A stretch of DNA of 64,000 bases. Source: Corynebacterium sp. p3-SID1241. Lineage in GTDB: Bacteria > Actinomycetota > Actinomycetes > Mycobacteriales > Mycobacteriaceae. Shown here piece by piece: positions 35,205 through 47,712 of the stretch (the first letter of the stretch is position 1; every line of letters starts with the position of its first letter). Under the pieces are notes generated by a model. It saw nothing but the letters and a program-made list of their open reading frames with translations, was not told the DNA's origin and searched no databases. The stretch is from NCBI GenBank assembly GCA_025144025.1, contig JALXWS010000008.1, positions 36,369-100,368 on the forward strand, in the 5' to 3' direction. The position numbers and the translations under genes are program-made.

Positions 35205-36053
35205 CTAAAACGCCCGCAGGTACTCGCCGTAGCCGGACTTGAGCAGCGGCTCGGCGAGTGCTTCTAGCTGGACGCGGTCGATGAAGCCGGCTTCGAAGGC
35301 GGCGACCTCGGGCGAGCCGATAACGATTCCGGTGCGCTTTTGCAGTACCTCGACGTAGGCGGAGGCCTCGCTCATCGAGTCCACCGTTCCCGTATCGAGC
35401 CACACGCTGCCGCGGTGCAGCCGCTGGACATTCAGCTCGCCGCGGTGCAGGTACTCCTCGTTTACCGCCGTGATCTCCAGTTCGCCGCGGCCGCTGGGTT
35501 CGATGCCCTTGGCTATTTCCACCACGGAGTTATCATAAAAGTACAAGCCCACCACAGCGTGGTTAGACCGCGGGACCTCCGGCTTTTCCTCGATGCTGAG
35601 CGCATGGCCTGCGGCGTCGAATTCCACCACGCCGTAGCGCTGCGGATCCGAGACCTCGTAGGCGAAAATGATGCCGCCCTCCGGATCCTGGCAGTGGGCG
35701 AGCTCGCCGCCGAAGCCGTGGAAGATATTATCGCCGAGCACGAGTGCGACGCTGTCATCGCCAATGAAATCCTCGCCAATCAAGAAGGCCTGTGCGAGTC
35801 CCTCCGGTCGCGGCTGGACCGCGTAATCGATCATGAGCCCGAGCTGGGAGCCATCACCAAAGAGGCGCTGGAAGGCGCCCGCATCTTCAGGGGTAGTGAT
35901 GATGAGGATCTCCCGAATGCCCGCCTGGATGAGCGTGGTTAGCGGGTAGTAAATCATCGGCTTGTCATAAATGGGCATGAGCTGCTTCGAGATGCCCTTG
36001 GTAATCGGGTAGAGCCGCGTGCCGGAACCGCCGGCCAGGATGATGCCTTTCAT
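35205..36053 (-). CDS. rmlA: Glucose-1-phosphate thymidylyltransferase
   Basis: The 282-residue nucleotidyltransferase begins [36 protein letters not shown], the RmlA signature with G-G-x-G-T-R and the K-Q-L substrate residues; VLGDNIFHG carries the metal-binding aspartate. It makes dTDP-glucose, the first step towards dTDP-L-rhamnose, the linker sugar between arabinogalactan and peptidoglycan. Its start abuts the rmlCD stop (0 bp), third gene of the rmlB-rmlCD-rmlA operon. Confidence 0.95.
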   Translation of the reverse strand: MKGIILAGGSGTRLYPITKGISKQLMPIYDKPMIYYPLTTLIQAGIREILIITTPEDAGAFQRLFGDGSQLGLMIDYAVQPRPEGLAQAFLIGEDFIGDDSVALVLGDNIFHGFGGELAHCQDPEGGIIFAYEVSDPQRYGVVEFDAAGHALSIEEKPEVPRSNHAVVGLYFYDNSVVEIAKGIEPSGRGELEITAVNEEYLHRGELNVQRLHRGSVWLDTGTVDSMSEASAYVEVLQKRTGIVIGSPEVAAFEAGFIDRVQLEALAEPLLKSGYGEYLRAF

Positions 36054-37409
36054 TTAATCCTCCGGGTACAGCGCCAGGTACAGGGCAAGCGCCGCGCGCC
36101 AATTCTGCGGCTTGAACCCAGTGGCTTCGATTTTATCCAGCGCGAACGTAGATTCCTTGGGGCGCGGCGCCTCGGGCCCCGCGATGTCGCGGTACTGCTC
36201 GGTGCTCACCGGCGTGACCTCGGCCGGATCGTGGCCGAGTCCGATGAATACGGCCATGGCAATCTCATCGCGGCCCACGGTATCGCCCGAGTTTGAGAGG
36301 TTATACACGCCGTACTCCGCTCCGGATTTGAGCAGGTGCACGATGCCTTTGGCAAGATCCTCGGCAAACGTGGGCCGCCCGCGCTGGTCATGGATAACCT
36401 TCGGCTCCACGCCCCTAGTGGCCAAGCGGCGCATGGTGGACATGAAATTCTCGCCCTCGCCAAATACCCACGAGGTGCGGATGACGTAGTGCTGTGGCGC
36501 GGTCTGCGCGGCGGTATCGCCCGCGGCTTTCGACGCCCCATACGCACTCAATGGCGACGGTAGCTCCTCCTCGGTATGGACCTCGTTAGCTCCATCGAAG
36601 ATATAGTCGCTCGAGACGTGTACCAGCGTGATCTGGTTTTCCGCGGCGATGCGCGCCAGCTTTGCAGGCCCTTCCGCGTTGACAGCCCAAGCGGCGGCGC
36701 GGTCGCTTTCGGCGCCGTTGACGTCGTTATACGCCGCGCAGTTAATGATGGCGGAGTACTGCTTCCAATTCCGTGCGGGTGGGTTGGTGATGTCGAATTC
36801 GGCGTGGGTGCAAAATTCGGCGTCGGCAAGCAGACGCTTCAACGCCCGCCCCAACTGCCCATTCGCGCCCGTGACAAGGATGCGGCGGGCGGGCATCGGG
36901 CTCACGTCTTCGAGGGCGGGGTGCTGCTTGTCCTTCTTCGAAATCTCGGTGGGTTCTAGGGGCCAGTCTATGATGTTGAGGTTCACCGCGGAATAGAGCG
37001 CCTCGGCCGACCAATGCTCATTGACAAGGTAGCAGTAGGAGGTTTCCTCCAGGGCCTGAAAGCCATTGGCGACGCCCCGCGGCACAAACACCGCAGTCTC
37101 CGGTCCCACCTCGTGGGTGACGACCTCGCCAAAGCTCTCCGAGCCCTCGCGCAAATCGCACCACGCGCCGAAGATTTTGCCCTGCGCCACCGAGACCAGC
37201 TTGTCCCACGGCTCGGCGTGCAGGCCGCGGGTGGCTCCGGCGTGGTTATAAGAAATATTGTTCTGCACTGGCTGGAAGCTTGCGAGTTCGGGCGCGAGCT
37301 CGGTGAGTTTTTCGCGCTGCCAATTCTCCTTGAACCAGCCGCGGTTGTCCCCGTGTACGTCGAGGCCGATAATGAGCAGTCCCGGGATGGCGGTTTCAGT
37401 TATGTGCAT
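36054..37409 (-). CDS. rmlCD: Fused dTDP-4-dehydrorhamnose 3,5-epimerase and reductase
   Basis: The 451-residue fusion has an RmlC cupin domain (about 1-170, with GATRGLHAE catalytic His and GLDVHGDNRGWFKENW) and an RmlD short-chain reductase (about 173-451, NAD motif VTGANGQLGRALK, catalytic YGASKAAGD). It converts dTDP-4-keto-6-deoxyglucose to dTDP-L-rhamnose in two steps in one polypeptide. The fusion is a known corynebacterial trait. It sits 2 bp after rmlB. Confidence 0.95.
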   Translation of the reverse strand: MHITETAIPGLLIIGLDVHGDNRGWFKENWQREKLTELAPELASFQPVQNNISYNHAGATRGLHAEPWDKLVSVAQGKIFGAWCDLREGSESFGEVVTHEVGPETAVFVPRGVANGFQALEETSYCYLVNEHWSAEALYSAVNLNIIDWPLEPTEISKKDKQHPALEDVSPMPARRILVTGANGQLGRALKRLLADAEFCTHAEFDITNPPARNWKQYSAIINCAAYNDVNGAESDRAAAWAVNAEGPAKLARIAAENQITLVHVSSDYIFDGANEVHTEEELPSPLSAYGASKAAGDTAAQTAPQHYVIRTSWVFGEGENFMSTMRRLATRGVEPKVIHDQRGRPTFAEDLAKGIVHLLKSGAEYGVYNLSNSGDTVGRDEIAMAVFIGLGHDPAEVTPVSTEQYRDIAGPEAPRPKESTFALDKIEATGFKPQNWRAALALYLALYPED

Positions 37410-37411
37410 AT

Positions 37412-39950
<2,539 letters not shown>

Positions 39951-40063
39951 GATCCCTCCCTTCCTTTTCGTTTACATGTTCTATTCTACCCAGATAAAAC
40001 ACCCCGTCAACAGGAAAGAAGGGATTGGTCAATGGATTAGGCATTCCCCAAGCAAATGCAGAT

Positions 40064-40083
40064 TAAACCCCGCGAAACGGGGT
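40064..40083 (-). terminator. Terminator of the M1 peptidase gene
   Basis: CCCCG (40068-40072) and CGGGG (40078-40082) form a short hairpin. On the minus strand it is followed by TTTAATC. It lies just beyond the stop of the M1 gene. Confidence 0.5.
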
Positions 40084-40091
40084 CAAAACCA

Positions 40092-41417
40092 CTAACTCGG
40101 GAAGGAGGGGAGATCCTTCTGGTTGAGCCAGGTATCTACGGTGGCGTCGAAAAGCGCGGCGTCAGGAGCGGCGGCGCGGAAGGCATCCAACAACATGGCA
40201 GGCTCTACCACCGAATGCTGGTGTTCGGTGAGGTAGCTGCGGAGGGTGGTAAAGAAGGCATCGCCAAGCAGGCGGTGAATGGCGTGCACAGCCAAGGCGC
40301 CGCGCTTATACAAGCGGTCATCGAACATATCGCGCGCACCTGGATCAGAAACGGTGAGGTCCTGTGCCTTGCGTCCCAAGACGTGGTAATGGGAACGCGC
40401 CGCCTCGTGCGCGGTGGTCTCACCCTTGTGCTCGGCCCATAGCCACTCGCTGTAGCAGGCAAAGCCCTCGTTGAGCCAGATATCCTTCCACTCGCCCAGG
40501 CCCACGGAATTGCCAAACCATTGGTGGGAAAGCTCGTGCGCGATAAGGCGCTCGAAGGCGTGGTCGCCCTTAATGTGGTTGGAGCCAAAAATGGACAGGC
40601 CTTGCGCCTCCAGCGGTATTTCCAGCTCATCTTCCGTGATGACCACCTGGTAATCCGCAAACGGGTAAGGGCCGTAAATGGAGGCGAAGAAGTCCACCAT
40701 TTCTTGCTGCTGGGCAAACTCATCCAGCACGCGTTCGCGCAACTCGGCTGGCGCCCAGGCGCGCGTGGAAGGCCCCAAAGCAAAATTAGAGAACTCGCCT
40801 ACCTGGACCGTCGCCAGATAGGTAGCCATGGGCTCGCGGGTGCGGTAGTGCCACCGCGTGGTGGAGCCGCCCGCCCGGCGGGAGAGGAGGTCACCATTGG
40901 ATACCACGATGAAGGGATCATCGGCCGTGATGATGATGTCATAGAGCGCCTTTTCAGACGGCGTATCGTCGCAGGGGAACCAGCTCGGCGCGCCATTGGG
41001 CTGGCTGGCCACCAGCGAACCGGACTCGGTTTCTTCCCAGCCAATCTCGCCCCAGGTGGTGCGGATCGGCCGCGGGCTGCCGCCATAGCGAATGACCAGA
41101 TCAAATTCCGTACCAGCGGCAATCTCCTCAGCAAAACGCAGGCGCAGCTTGCCGGAAGACTGGCGGAACTTAGCCACCCGCGGCGCGCTCTTTGCGGTCA
41201 CGCGCCGGGCCACCATTGCCCCGCCCAAGTCTAGGGTCAGGGACGTTAAATCTTCGTCGGCCCGGATAGTCAAAGTAGCCTCGCCTTGGAGCAGGTTGGG
41301 CTCCACGCGATAGGTCAGATCCAGCGTGTAGTGCAAGACCTCAAAACCGAGGTTAAAATCCACGCCGGTATAAGGGTCAGTGTGAGTACGCGAAAGGGCG
41401 GTAGGAAGCAACTTCAT
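40092..41417 (-). CDS. M1 family metallopeptidase (short form)
   Basis: The 441-residue protein has the gluzincin motif HELSHQWFGNSV followed 18 residues later by the third ligand in WLNEGFA, so the zinc site is complete. It comprises the N-terminal beta saddle and the catalytic domain only, lacking the large helical C-terminal domain of full-length PepN. The expected GxMEN exopeptidase motif is replaced by EAQGLSIFGSN in the corresponding position, so N-terminal recognition may differ. It probably acts as a cytosolic aminopeptidase. Confidence 0.85.
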   Translation of the reverse strand: MKLLPTALSRTHTDPYTGVDFNLGFEVLHYTLDLTYRVEPNLLQGEATLTIRADEDLTSLTLDLGGAMVARRVTAKSAPRVAKFRQSSGKLRLRFAEEIAAGTEFDLVIRYGGSPRPIRTTWGEIGWEETESGSLVASQPNGAPSWFPCDDTPSEKALYDIIITADDPFIVVSNGDLLSRRAGGSTTRWHYRTREPMATYLATVQVGEFSNFALGPSTRAWAPAELRERVLDEFAQQQEMVDFFASIYGPYPFADYQVVITEDELEIPLEAQGLSIFGSNHIKGDHAFERLIAHELSHQWFGNSVGLGEWKDIWLNEGFACYSEWLWAEHKGETTAHEAARSHYHVLGRKAQDLTVSDPGARDMFDDRLYKRGALAVHAIHRLLGDAFFTTLRSYLTEHQHSVVEPAMLLDAFRAAAPDAALFDATVDTWLNQKDLPSFPS

Positions 41418-41462
41418 AATGCTGCAAGCCTACCGCCCTTTCAGCCGCGGAAAGAAACGAGC

Positions 41463-42542
41463 TTATTTATTGAAAGCGCGCTCGAAGACCGGCCAGGAGT
41501 CCTTAAGGTCCGCAATCCAGTGCGGCCAAGAGTGGGTGCCGGTATTGCGGAAGTTGTAGGTGGCCGGGATGCCAGCCTGGTCCAGCTTGGCCTTGAAATT
41601 GTGGGTGCAGTAATTCACACCTGCCTCGATGGCGCCGCCCTCCACCTGTAACTGAGCGGAGCCCAAAGCAGCGGTAGCAGGGTTATAGCCCTTAGCCACG
41701 TTATAGGAGAAAGTATCCTCCTTGCCGGCCAGGCCGGAACCGGAAGAGATGTACAGCTCCGTGCCGCGCAGCTTTTCGTGGTTCATCATTGCATCGTTAT
41801 AGCGGTTGGTGGGAGAGCCGAACGGGCCCCACATCTGCTCCGTGGTAGCGCCGCCGCGGTTGACGGTAAGCTCAACGGCCTTGTGCTCTACCGGGTAAGC
41901 GGTGGCCGCGCAGCCGGCGTAGGAACCGACGGCGTCATAGAAGCCCTGGTTGTGCTCTGCCAGCAGCAGGGAGGAGGTCGCGGACATGGACATGCCCGCG
42001 ATGGCACGGTGATTATCGGCCTTGATATGGCCCTCGATGGCGCCCGGCAGTTCCTTGGTGAGGAAGGTTTCCCACTTCTGTGGCCCCTTGAGGTACTTGG
42101 AGTTCGGCTCGGAGACCCAGTCGGTGTAGTAGGAGAAAGCACCGGCCTGCGGGATAACCACGTTGACGTTCTTGGAGTGGTAGAAATCAACGGCATCGGA
42201 AAGCTTCAGCCAGTCCATGTCCTGCTCCGCGCCGCCTGCGCCATTGAGCAGGTAGATGGTCGGGCGGTTCTCATCCGTCGCGCGAATGACGGCCAGCGGA
42301 ATCTCGCGGCCGTTCATGGCAGGGGAGGTGGCCTGCAGCTTTTCGACGCGCGGATCGTCCTTGTACTTCTGGTACCAGGTCTGCTGCTCCAGTTCTGGGG
42401 TGACCTCCAGCGGGGCCAAGGTGGACTGGGTGGCGTTGCCTGCCACCTGCTGTGGGGTGAGCTGTGCGGCACCCGCGATTGGGGTGCAAGCTAGGCCTGC
42501 GCACACGACGGTGGCGGCAAGGATGGAGCTAAGACGCTTCAT
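41463..42542 (-). CDS. Secreted mycolyltransferase (antigen 85 / Cmt family)
   Basis: The 359-residue precursor has a Sec signal (about residues 1-26, ending AGAAQ) and an alpha/beta esterase fold. The nucleophile is in IAGMSMSATSS and the catalytic histidine in NTGTHSWPHW. Such enzymes transfer corynomycolic acid between trehalose monomycolate and arabinogalactan, trehalose or proteins. It lies 51 bp behind the longer paralogue at 42594-43988, suggesting duplication and co-transcription. Confidence 0.9.
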   Translation of the reverse strand: MKRLSSILAATVVCAGLACTPIAGAAQLTPQQVAGNATQSTLAPLEVTPELEQQTWYQKYKDDPRVEKLQATSPAMNGREIPLAVIRATDENRPTIYLLNGAGGAEQDMDWLKLSDAVDFYHSKNVNVVIPQAGAFSYYTDWVSEPNSKYLKGPQKWETFLTKELPGAIEGHIKADNHRAIAGMSMSATSSLLLAEHNQGFYDAVGSYAGCAATAYPVEHKAVELTVNRGGATTEQMWGPFGSPTNRYNDAMMNHEKLRGTELYISSGSGLAGKEDTFSYNVAKGYNPATAALGSAQLQVEGGAIEAGVNYCTHNFKAKLDQAGIPATYNFRNTGTHSWPHWIADLKDSWPVFERAFNK

Positions 42543-42593
42543 AGTGCTTCTTTCCTGTAGTTAATGAACTCGCTGATTATACTTCCGCGCTAC

Positions 42594-43988
42594 CTATTCC
42601 GCAGCGCCGACGGCCTCTGGGGCTCCAGCAGCCTCGGTACCCTCAGCGCCCATGTCCTCAACAAAATCCTTATCCGGGGACTGCTCAGCGGCACTCGGGG
42701 CATCCTTGACCTGCGCATCTTGCTCCGCCTGCGGAGCATCAACGGAAAGCTCATTAGCCTCTACCGCTGGTGCGGCCGGTGCCTCAGCAGCGTCCTTGGC
42801 AAAGCCGCGCTCGAAGGTCTTCCACGAGGAGAAAATGTCATCGCGCCAGCCCGGCCAGGAGTGGGTGCCGGTATTGCGGAAGTTCCAGTCCGCCTTCATA
42901 CCCTGGGAATCCATCTTGGCCTTGAGGTCATGGGTGCAAGAGCTCATTGCGGCCTCGATGACACCGCCTTCAACCAGCAGCGTGGAAGACCCCGGAACAC
43001 CCCAGTCATTGGCGCCGCCTAGGCCGCTGTTCACGGAGACATAGGTCTCGGATGGGCCCAAGTTTTTCGGAGTGGCGTTGACAAGAGCGTCGTTGTACAC
43101 GTTGTAGTCGCTGCCCATAGCGCCCCACATCTGATCGGCCGAGCCGCCACCCCGATTGACGGTCAGCTGGGTGTACAGGCGCGGCAGTGGGCGGGAGGTT
43201 GCGGCGCAGCCGGAGAAGGAGCCCACGGCGTTGTAGAAGCCTGGGTTGTGCTCTGCTAGTAGCAGGGAGGAGGTCGCGGACATGGACATGCCGGCGATGC
43301 CGCGCTTGCCGTTGCCGCCGATTTGAGATTCCAATGCGCCCGGCAGTTCCTTAGTGAGGAAGGTTTCCCACTTCTGCGGGCCCTTGAGGTAGCCATTATT
43401 CGGGGTGTCTACCCAGTCGGTGTAGTAGGAGAAGGCGCCGGCCTGGGGAATGACTACATTGACGTCCTTGGACGTGTAGAAATCCACCATGTCCTGCACG
43501 CCCTCTTGCTCGGGGTTGACGTCGCTCTTCGCGGTGGCAGTGATCCAGTCCATGCCCTGCTCAGCGCCACCGGCGCCGTTGAGCAGGTACAAGGTGGGGC
43601 GCTTCTTTTCAAAGTTGCCGTCCGGGGTGATGACTGCAAGCGGGACCTCGCGGCCGCCCATGGCGTCAGACGTTGCGGTCATGACCTTGACGTGGTCGCC
43701 GTAGTGGTTGCCGGCCTTGCTTTTATGGCCGAAGGCATAGCCCTTCCACTTGTCCTTATCTTTCAGCTCGGCAATATCCACCACGCGGTTTTCACCTTCG
43801 GTGGTGATGGCGTAATTGATGTTTTCCGGATCCGCCGGGTTGGTGAGGTTTACCTCGCGGATGGTGGACAGGGTAGCGTCGCCCTGAATTTCGGCCGGCT
43901 CGACGGCGGAGGCGATGGGGGCGGAGAGGGCTCCTGCCGCGATGGCGATGCCTGCGACGCTGGAGCCGATAGAGCGCAAAGTATGCAT
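42594..43988 (-). CDS. Secreted mycolyltransferase with C-terminal extension
   Basis: The 464-residue paralogue has a signal peptide (residues 1-29), the nucleophile serine in IAGMSMSATSS and histidine in NTGTHSWPGW. An additional N-terminal segment (residues 30-85) and a 60-residue Ala/Glu/Pro-rich acidic C-terminal tail (about 405-464) distinguish it from its neighbour. A similar tail could be a wall- or membrane-associating region (inference). It is the first gene of the tandem pair; 270 bp of non-coding DNA separate it from the divergent small ORF. Confidence 0.9.
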   Translation of the reverse strand: MHTLRSIGSSVAGIAIAAGALSAPIASAVEPAEIQGDATLSTIREVNLTNPADPENINYAITTEGENRVVDIAELKDKDKWKGYAFGHKSKAGNHYGDHVKVMTATSDAMGGREVPLAVITPDGNFEKKRPTLYLLNGAGGAEQGMDWITATAKSDVNPEQEGVQDMVDFYTSKDVNVVIPQAGAFSYYTDWVDTPNNGYLKGPQKWETFLTKELPGALESQIGGNGKRGIAGMSMSATSSLLLAEHNPGFYNAVGSFSGCAATSRPLPRLYTQLTVNRGGGSADQMWGAMGSDYNVYNDALVNATPKNLGPSETYVSVNSGLGGANDWGVPGSSTLLVEGGVIEAAMSSCTHDLKAKMDSQGMKADWNFRNTGTHSWPGWRDDIFSSWKTFERGFAKDAAEAPAAPAVEANELSVDAPQAEQDAQVKDAPSAAEQSPDKDFVEDMGAEGTEAAGAPEAVGAAE

Positions 43989-44257
43989 ATTTCTAGCTTC
44001 CTCGAGTTAAGAGAATCTTCTCAATAGGTATCGTTCCGCAAAGCGGGAGTGTTAGCAAGATCCTATGCCTTAATAGCCCTTTTAATGTAGCAAAACCTGT
44101 GACGCATGTGGTTTGTGTGTCATAATTCTGAACGCAGCGCGTAAGTATGTAACGGTGGCGCTACAATCTCCGCTAGTACTAAACGTGTGAATAATGCGGT
44201 CCCCAACCGCGGGCCCATCCCTCGCTCTAGGTAAGTAAAAACACAGAAAGAAGCATA

Positions 44258-44368
44258 ATGAACGTTTTCGATTCCATCCTCGTGGCCATCAACGAAGTTC
44301 TGGGCCAGTTCCTGCACACCGGTTCCTCCATGTCCTCCACTGCCGCACTGGCTCTGGGCCTGTTCTAA
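44258..44368 (+). CDS. Small amphipathic peptide, possible porin-like envelope peptide
   Basis: A 36-residue ORF starts at ATG 44258 behind AGAAAGAAG and ends TAA 44368. The peptide is MNVFDSILVAINEVLGQF followed by a serine/threonine-rich HTGSSMSSTAALALGLF end. It has no cysteine or charged tail. Size, lack of signal peptide, and serine clusters recall the PorA/PorH/ProtX type of corynebacterial small proteins, some of which carry mycolic acid esters on serine. It lies between the mycolyltransferases and lpd and has its own terminator. The assignment is a guess; translation is well supported. Confidence 0.6.
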   Translation: MNVFDSILVAINEVLGQFLHTGSSMSSTAALALGLF

Positions 44369-44383
44369 AACACCGAGCCCATA

Positions 44384-44443
44384 GCCCTGCGTGGGTGCGT
44401 CGCGCGCTTGCCGACGCCACCGTGCAGGGCCTTTGTGCGTTTT
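44384..44443 (+). terminator. Terminator after the 36-residue peptide gene
   Basis: GCCCTGC (44384-44390) pairs with GCAGGGC (44424-44430) and the inner parts (GTGCGTCG with CGACGCCAC) extend the stem with a few mismatches. CTTTGTGCGTTTT follows. It separates the small gene from lpd. Confidence 0.7.
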
Positions 44444-44525
44444 ACCCCCGAAGCGTGGGGTACTCGGGCAAGGGAGTGTGGCCCAATGCGCGACATGGAG
44501 GGGAAAGTTACGTATCCTAAAGGGC

Positions 44526-45938
44526 GTGACTAATGAACATTATGACGTAGTAGTACTCGGCGCGGGCCCTGGCGGCTACGTGGCCGCCATCCGTGCAGCT
44601 CAGCTTGGTAAGAAAGTTGCCGTAATCGAGAAGCAGTACTGGGGCGGTGTCTGCCTCAACGTAGGTTGCATCCCTTCCAAGTCGCTGCTGAAGAACGCTG
44701 AGGTTGCCCACACCTTTAACCATGAGGCCAAGGACTTTGGCATCTCCGGCGATGTCTCCTTCGACTTCGGTGCTGCCCACAAGCGTTCCCGCAAGGTTTC
44801 CGCGGGCATCGTCAAGGGCGTTCATTACCTGATGAAGAAGAATAAGATCACCGAGATCAACGGCCTTGGCTCCTTCAAGGACGATAAGACCATCGAAATC
44901 ACCGAGGGCGGTGACAAGGGCAAGACCGTCACTTTCGATGACTGCATCATCGCTACCGGCTCCGTGGTCAAGTCCCTGCCGGGCGTGGAGCTGGGCGGCA
45001 ATATCGTCTCCTACGAGGAGCAGATCCTCAGCGATGAGGCCCCGAAGTCCATGGTTATCGTCGGTGCCGGCGCCATCGGCATGGAGTTTGCCTACGTGCT
45101 GGCAAACTACGGCGTGGACGTCACCATCGTGGAGTTCATGGACCGCGTCCTGCCGAATGAGGACAAGGATGTTTCCAAGGCCATTGCCAAGGAATACAAG
45201 AAGCTGGGGGTCAAGCTGCTGACCGGCTACAAGACCACCTCCGTGAAGGACAATGGCGATGACGTCACCGTTGAGGTCGAGTCCAAGGACGGCTCCAAGC
45301 AGGATACCCTTACCGTGGACCGTGCCATGATTTCCATCGGCTTCGCCCCGCGCACCGAGGGCTTTGGCCTAGAGAACACCGGCGTTGAGCTCACCGAGCG
45401 CGGCGCCATCGCCATCGATGACACCATGCGCACCAACGTCGACCACATCTACGCCATCGGTGACGTCACCGCGAAGCTGCAGCTCGCCCACGTTGCTGAG
45501 GCCCAGGGCGTTGTGGCTGCAGAGACCATCGCCGGCGTGGAGACCCAGCTTTTGGGCGACTACATGAATATGCCGCGCGCTACCTTCTGCAACCCGCAGG
45601 TCGCTTCCTTCGGCTACACCGAAGAGGCTGCCAAGGAGAAGTTCGCGGACCGCGACATTAAGGTCGCTACCTTCCCGTTCTCCGCTAATGGCAAGGCTGC
45701 CGGCCTGAACGAGACCGCGGGCTTTGTCAAGCTCATCGCGGACGGCGAGTACGGCGAGCTCATCGGCGGCCACATGGTGGGCTCCAACGTTTCCGAGCTG
45801 CTGCCAGAGCTGACCCTGGCGCAGCGCTTCGACCTCACCGCTGAGGAAATCGGCCGCAACGTTCACACCCACCCGACCCTCTCTGAGGCCATGAAGGAAG
45901 CTGCCGAGGGTATTGGCGGCCACATGATTAACCTCTAA
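44526..45938 (+). CDS. lpd: Dihydrolipoyl dehydrogenase
   Basis: The 470-residue flavoprotein starts at GTG 44526 ([21 protein letters not shown]). It has the redox-active disulfide [13 protein letters not shown], a second dinucleotide fold ([13 protein letters not shown]), and the C-terminal catalytic pair [13 protein letters not shown] (His...Glu). It is the E3 subunit of pyruvate and 2-oxoglutarate dehydrogenase complexes. The longer upstream frame (from 44391) crosses the terminator and is not used. Adjacent to ramB as in C. glutamicum. Confidence 0.96.
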   Translation: MTNEHYDVVVLGAGPGGYVAAIRAAQLGKKVAVIEKQYWGGVCLNVGCIPSKSLLKNAEVAHTFNHEAKDFGISGDVSFDFGAAHKRSRKVSAGIVKGVHYLMKKNKITEINGLGSFKDDKTIEITEGGDKGKTVTFDDCIIATGSVVKSLPGVELGGNIVSYEEQILSDEAPKSMVIVGAGAIGMEFAYVLANYGVDVTIVEFMDRVLPNEDKDVSKAIAKEYKKLGVKLLTGYKTTSVKDNGDDVTVEVESKDGSKQDTLTVDRAMISIGFAPRTEGFGLENTGVELTERGAIAIDDTMRTNVDHIYAIGDVTAKLQLAHVAEAQGVVAAETIAGVETQLLGDYMNMPRATFCNPQVASFGYTEEAAKEKFADRDIKVATFPFSANGKAAGLNETAGFVKLIADGEYGELIGGHMVGSNVSELLPELTLAQRFDLTAEEIGRNVHTHPTLSEAMKEAAEGIGGHMINL

Positions 45939-45978
45939 GCAGGGCTGCTTGCCGACGTCGCCTTTGAGTGCGACGTTA

Positions 45979-46036
45979 GCGGCACCGCACCGTTCGCCCC
46001 TCGTTGGAGGGAGGCGGGCCGCGGTGCCGCTTTTTT
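45979..46036 (+). terminator. Terminator of lpd
   Basis: GCGGCACCGC (45979-45988) and GCGGTGCCGC (46021-46030) are perfect inverted copies separated by 32 nt, followed by six T. It may also serve as bidirectional terminator for ramB. Confidence 0.85.
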
Positions 46037-46062
46037 ATGTGCATTCCACCGGGGTGGCAGCG

Positions 46063-47472
46063 TTAGTACGGTGCCACGGCGGAGCGGTGGGCATCGACGT
46101 TGATGACCTCGTTGATGGGTGGGAAGGCGCGTTGCGCGCAGTTCTCGCGCGGGCACGTGCGGCAGCCGGAGCCGATGGGGGTGGCCGAGGAGAGATCGCT
46201 GAGATCGAGCCCCTCGGCGTAGACGGTGCGGTCGGCGTGGCGGGCTTCGCAGCCTAGCCCGATGGCGAAGAGCTTATTGGTATCGCCAAAACGCCCCTGG
46301 TGGTGCTGGACGGCACGTGAAATCCACAGGTAGTTGCGGCCATCGGGCATTTGGGCCAGCTGGCGGGAGATAATGCCGGGCTGGGTGAAGGTCTCGTAGA
46401 CATTCCACAGCGGGCAGGTGCCGCCATTATTGGAAAAGTGCACGCCGGTGGCGGATTGGCGCTTGGACATGTTTCCGGCGCGGTCGACGCGGACAAAGGT
46501 AAAAGGAATGCCGCGCAGGTTATCGCGCTGCAGGGTGGACAGGCGGGAGGCGACGGATTCATAGCCCACGCCGAAGACCTGGCAGAGGTATTCTACGTCG
46601 TAGCCCGAGCGCTCGGCTTCGGAATGCATCAGTGCATAGGGCATTACGGTGGCGGCGGCGAAGTAGCTGGCCAATCCGCGTCGGGCCAGGTTACGCGAGG
46701 CGTCCGAGGTAAACGGCTCCTCCTCCACTAGGGCGGCGATGTCCTCCCCGGCCTCAAGGAAGCTCAGCTCCGCGGCCATGCGGAAGGCGCGCTGGCCTTC
46801 GCTCAAGCGCGAGGCGAGCCGGAACTCGCCGGTCTCGCGGTCAAAGCTGTGCAACGTGCCATCCATTTGTGAAGTGATGTGGATATCAACATTGTGGCGA
46901 TCGCGCAGGCGCTGGGCCAGGGCGTGTTCGGTGTCGCGGATGCCGAATTGGGTGACCGAGAGGGCGTCGGCAAGCTGCTCTGCATGGTGGTCCAAATCGT
47001 CCAAGTAGTTTTGGCGAGCGTAGAAGAAGTCGCGCACCTCGTCGTGCGGCATGGATAGGGCCTGGGTGGCCTCGGTGGTGCGGCGGGCATCGGTGGCCAG
47101 CGAGAGCTTATCGCGCACATTGCGGTAGCGGCGGTGGACGTCTACCAGCGTGCGAGCCACGGTGGGGTGGTTATAGACGAGCTCGGAGAGCTCCTGCAGC
47201 TCGACAGGGGAGGGGCAGAGCTCCTTGTCCTGGATGACGTCCTGGATCTCGGCAAGAAGGCGGGAGTCATCGTCACGGGAGAAGAAGGTGGCATCGACGC
47301 CGAAGACTTCCGTGATGCGGAGGAGCACTGGGACGGTGAGCGGTCGGACGTCGTGCTCGATCTGATTGACGTAGCTGGCAGAGAGCCCCAGCGTCGCAGC
47401 AAGGGAAGCCTGACTGAGATCGCGCTCACGGCGAAGCTGGCGAAGGCGGGATCCCACATACGTCTTACTCAT
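46063..47472 (-). CDS. ramB: RamB, regulator of acetate and central carbon metabolism
   Basis: The 469-residue protein begins [20 protein letters not shown]: an N-terminal XRE helix-turn-helix ([21 protein letters not shown]). The large C-terminal part is of the short-chain fatty-acyl regulator type with four to five cysteines ([24 protein letters not shown]) that could bind a metal. RamB represses acetate/glyoxylate genes and is known to act on its own gene and others. Start 47472 is chosen by match to RamB homologues; the frame continues upstream to 47541 without support. It is divergent from sdhC. Confidence 0.93.
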   Translation of the reverse strand: MSKTYVGSRLRQLRRERDLSQASLAATLGLSASYVNQIEHDVRPLTVPVLLRITEVFGVDATFFSRDDDSRLLAEIQDVIQDKELCPSPVELQELSELVYNHPTVARTLVDVHRRYRNVRDKLSLATDARRTTEATQALSMPHDEVRDFFYARQNYLDDLDHHAEQLADALSVTQFGIRDTEHALAQRLRDRHNVDIHITSQMDGTLHSFDRETGEFRLASRLSEGQRAFRMAAELSFLEAGEDIAALVEEEPFTSDASRNLARRGLASYFAAATVMPYALMHSEAERSGYDVEYLCQVFGVGYESVASRLSTLQRDNLRGIPFTFVRVDRAGNMSKRQSATGVHFSNNGGTCPLWNVYETFTQPGIISRQLAQMPDGRNYLWISRAVQHHQGRFGDTNKLFAIGLGCEARHADRTVYAEGLDLSDLSSATPIGSGCRTCPRENCAQRAFPPINEVINVDAHRSAVAPY

Positions 47473-47512
47473 GCCGGCAAGGTTACTGGCTGGCCTGCGG
47501 GTGTGCACCCTA

Positions 47513-47584
47513 ATCGCAAAGATCTTGCAAAGAATGTTCACCTCCTTGTGGGCTGCATGTGGGTTTCATGCGAAAGTTTGACGC
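47513..47584. promoter_or_regulatory. Candidate RamB boxes upstream of ramB
   Basis: On the minus strand, TTCTTTGCAAGATCTTTGCG (about 47515-47534) holds two CTTTGC cores in direct repeat, and CAAACTTTCGCA occurs at 47569-47582; both resemble the RamB consensus AAAACTTTGCAAA. They lie in the 369-bp ramB-sdhC gap, consistent with known RamB autoregulation. Confidence 0.45.
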
Positions 47585-47618
47585 ATAAAGGGGTAAGGCG
47601 GTCACTCCAGTAACACCG

Positions 47619-47634
47619 GGTGACCAAGTTCACA
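47619..47634. promoter_or_regulatory. Candidate GlxR binding site between ramB and sdhC
   Basis: GGTGACCAAGTTCACA differs from the GlxR consensus TGTGANNTANNTCACA at only two conserved positions, and both GTGA and TCAC half sites are intact. GlxR is known to act on sdhCAB and ramB in C. glutamicum. Confidence 0.65.
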
Positions 47635-47712
47635 ATTGCGGAGGAAATTACGCAACGTCAATATTGCGGAATTCCGAGCAGCCAAGGTAGTGACGTTTTG
47701 CCCCGAGGCTTT

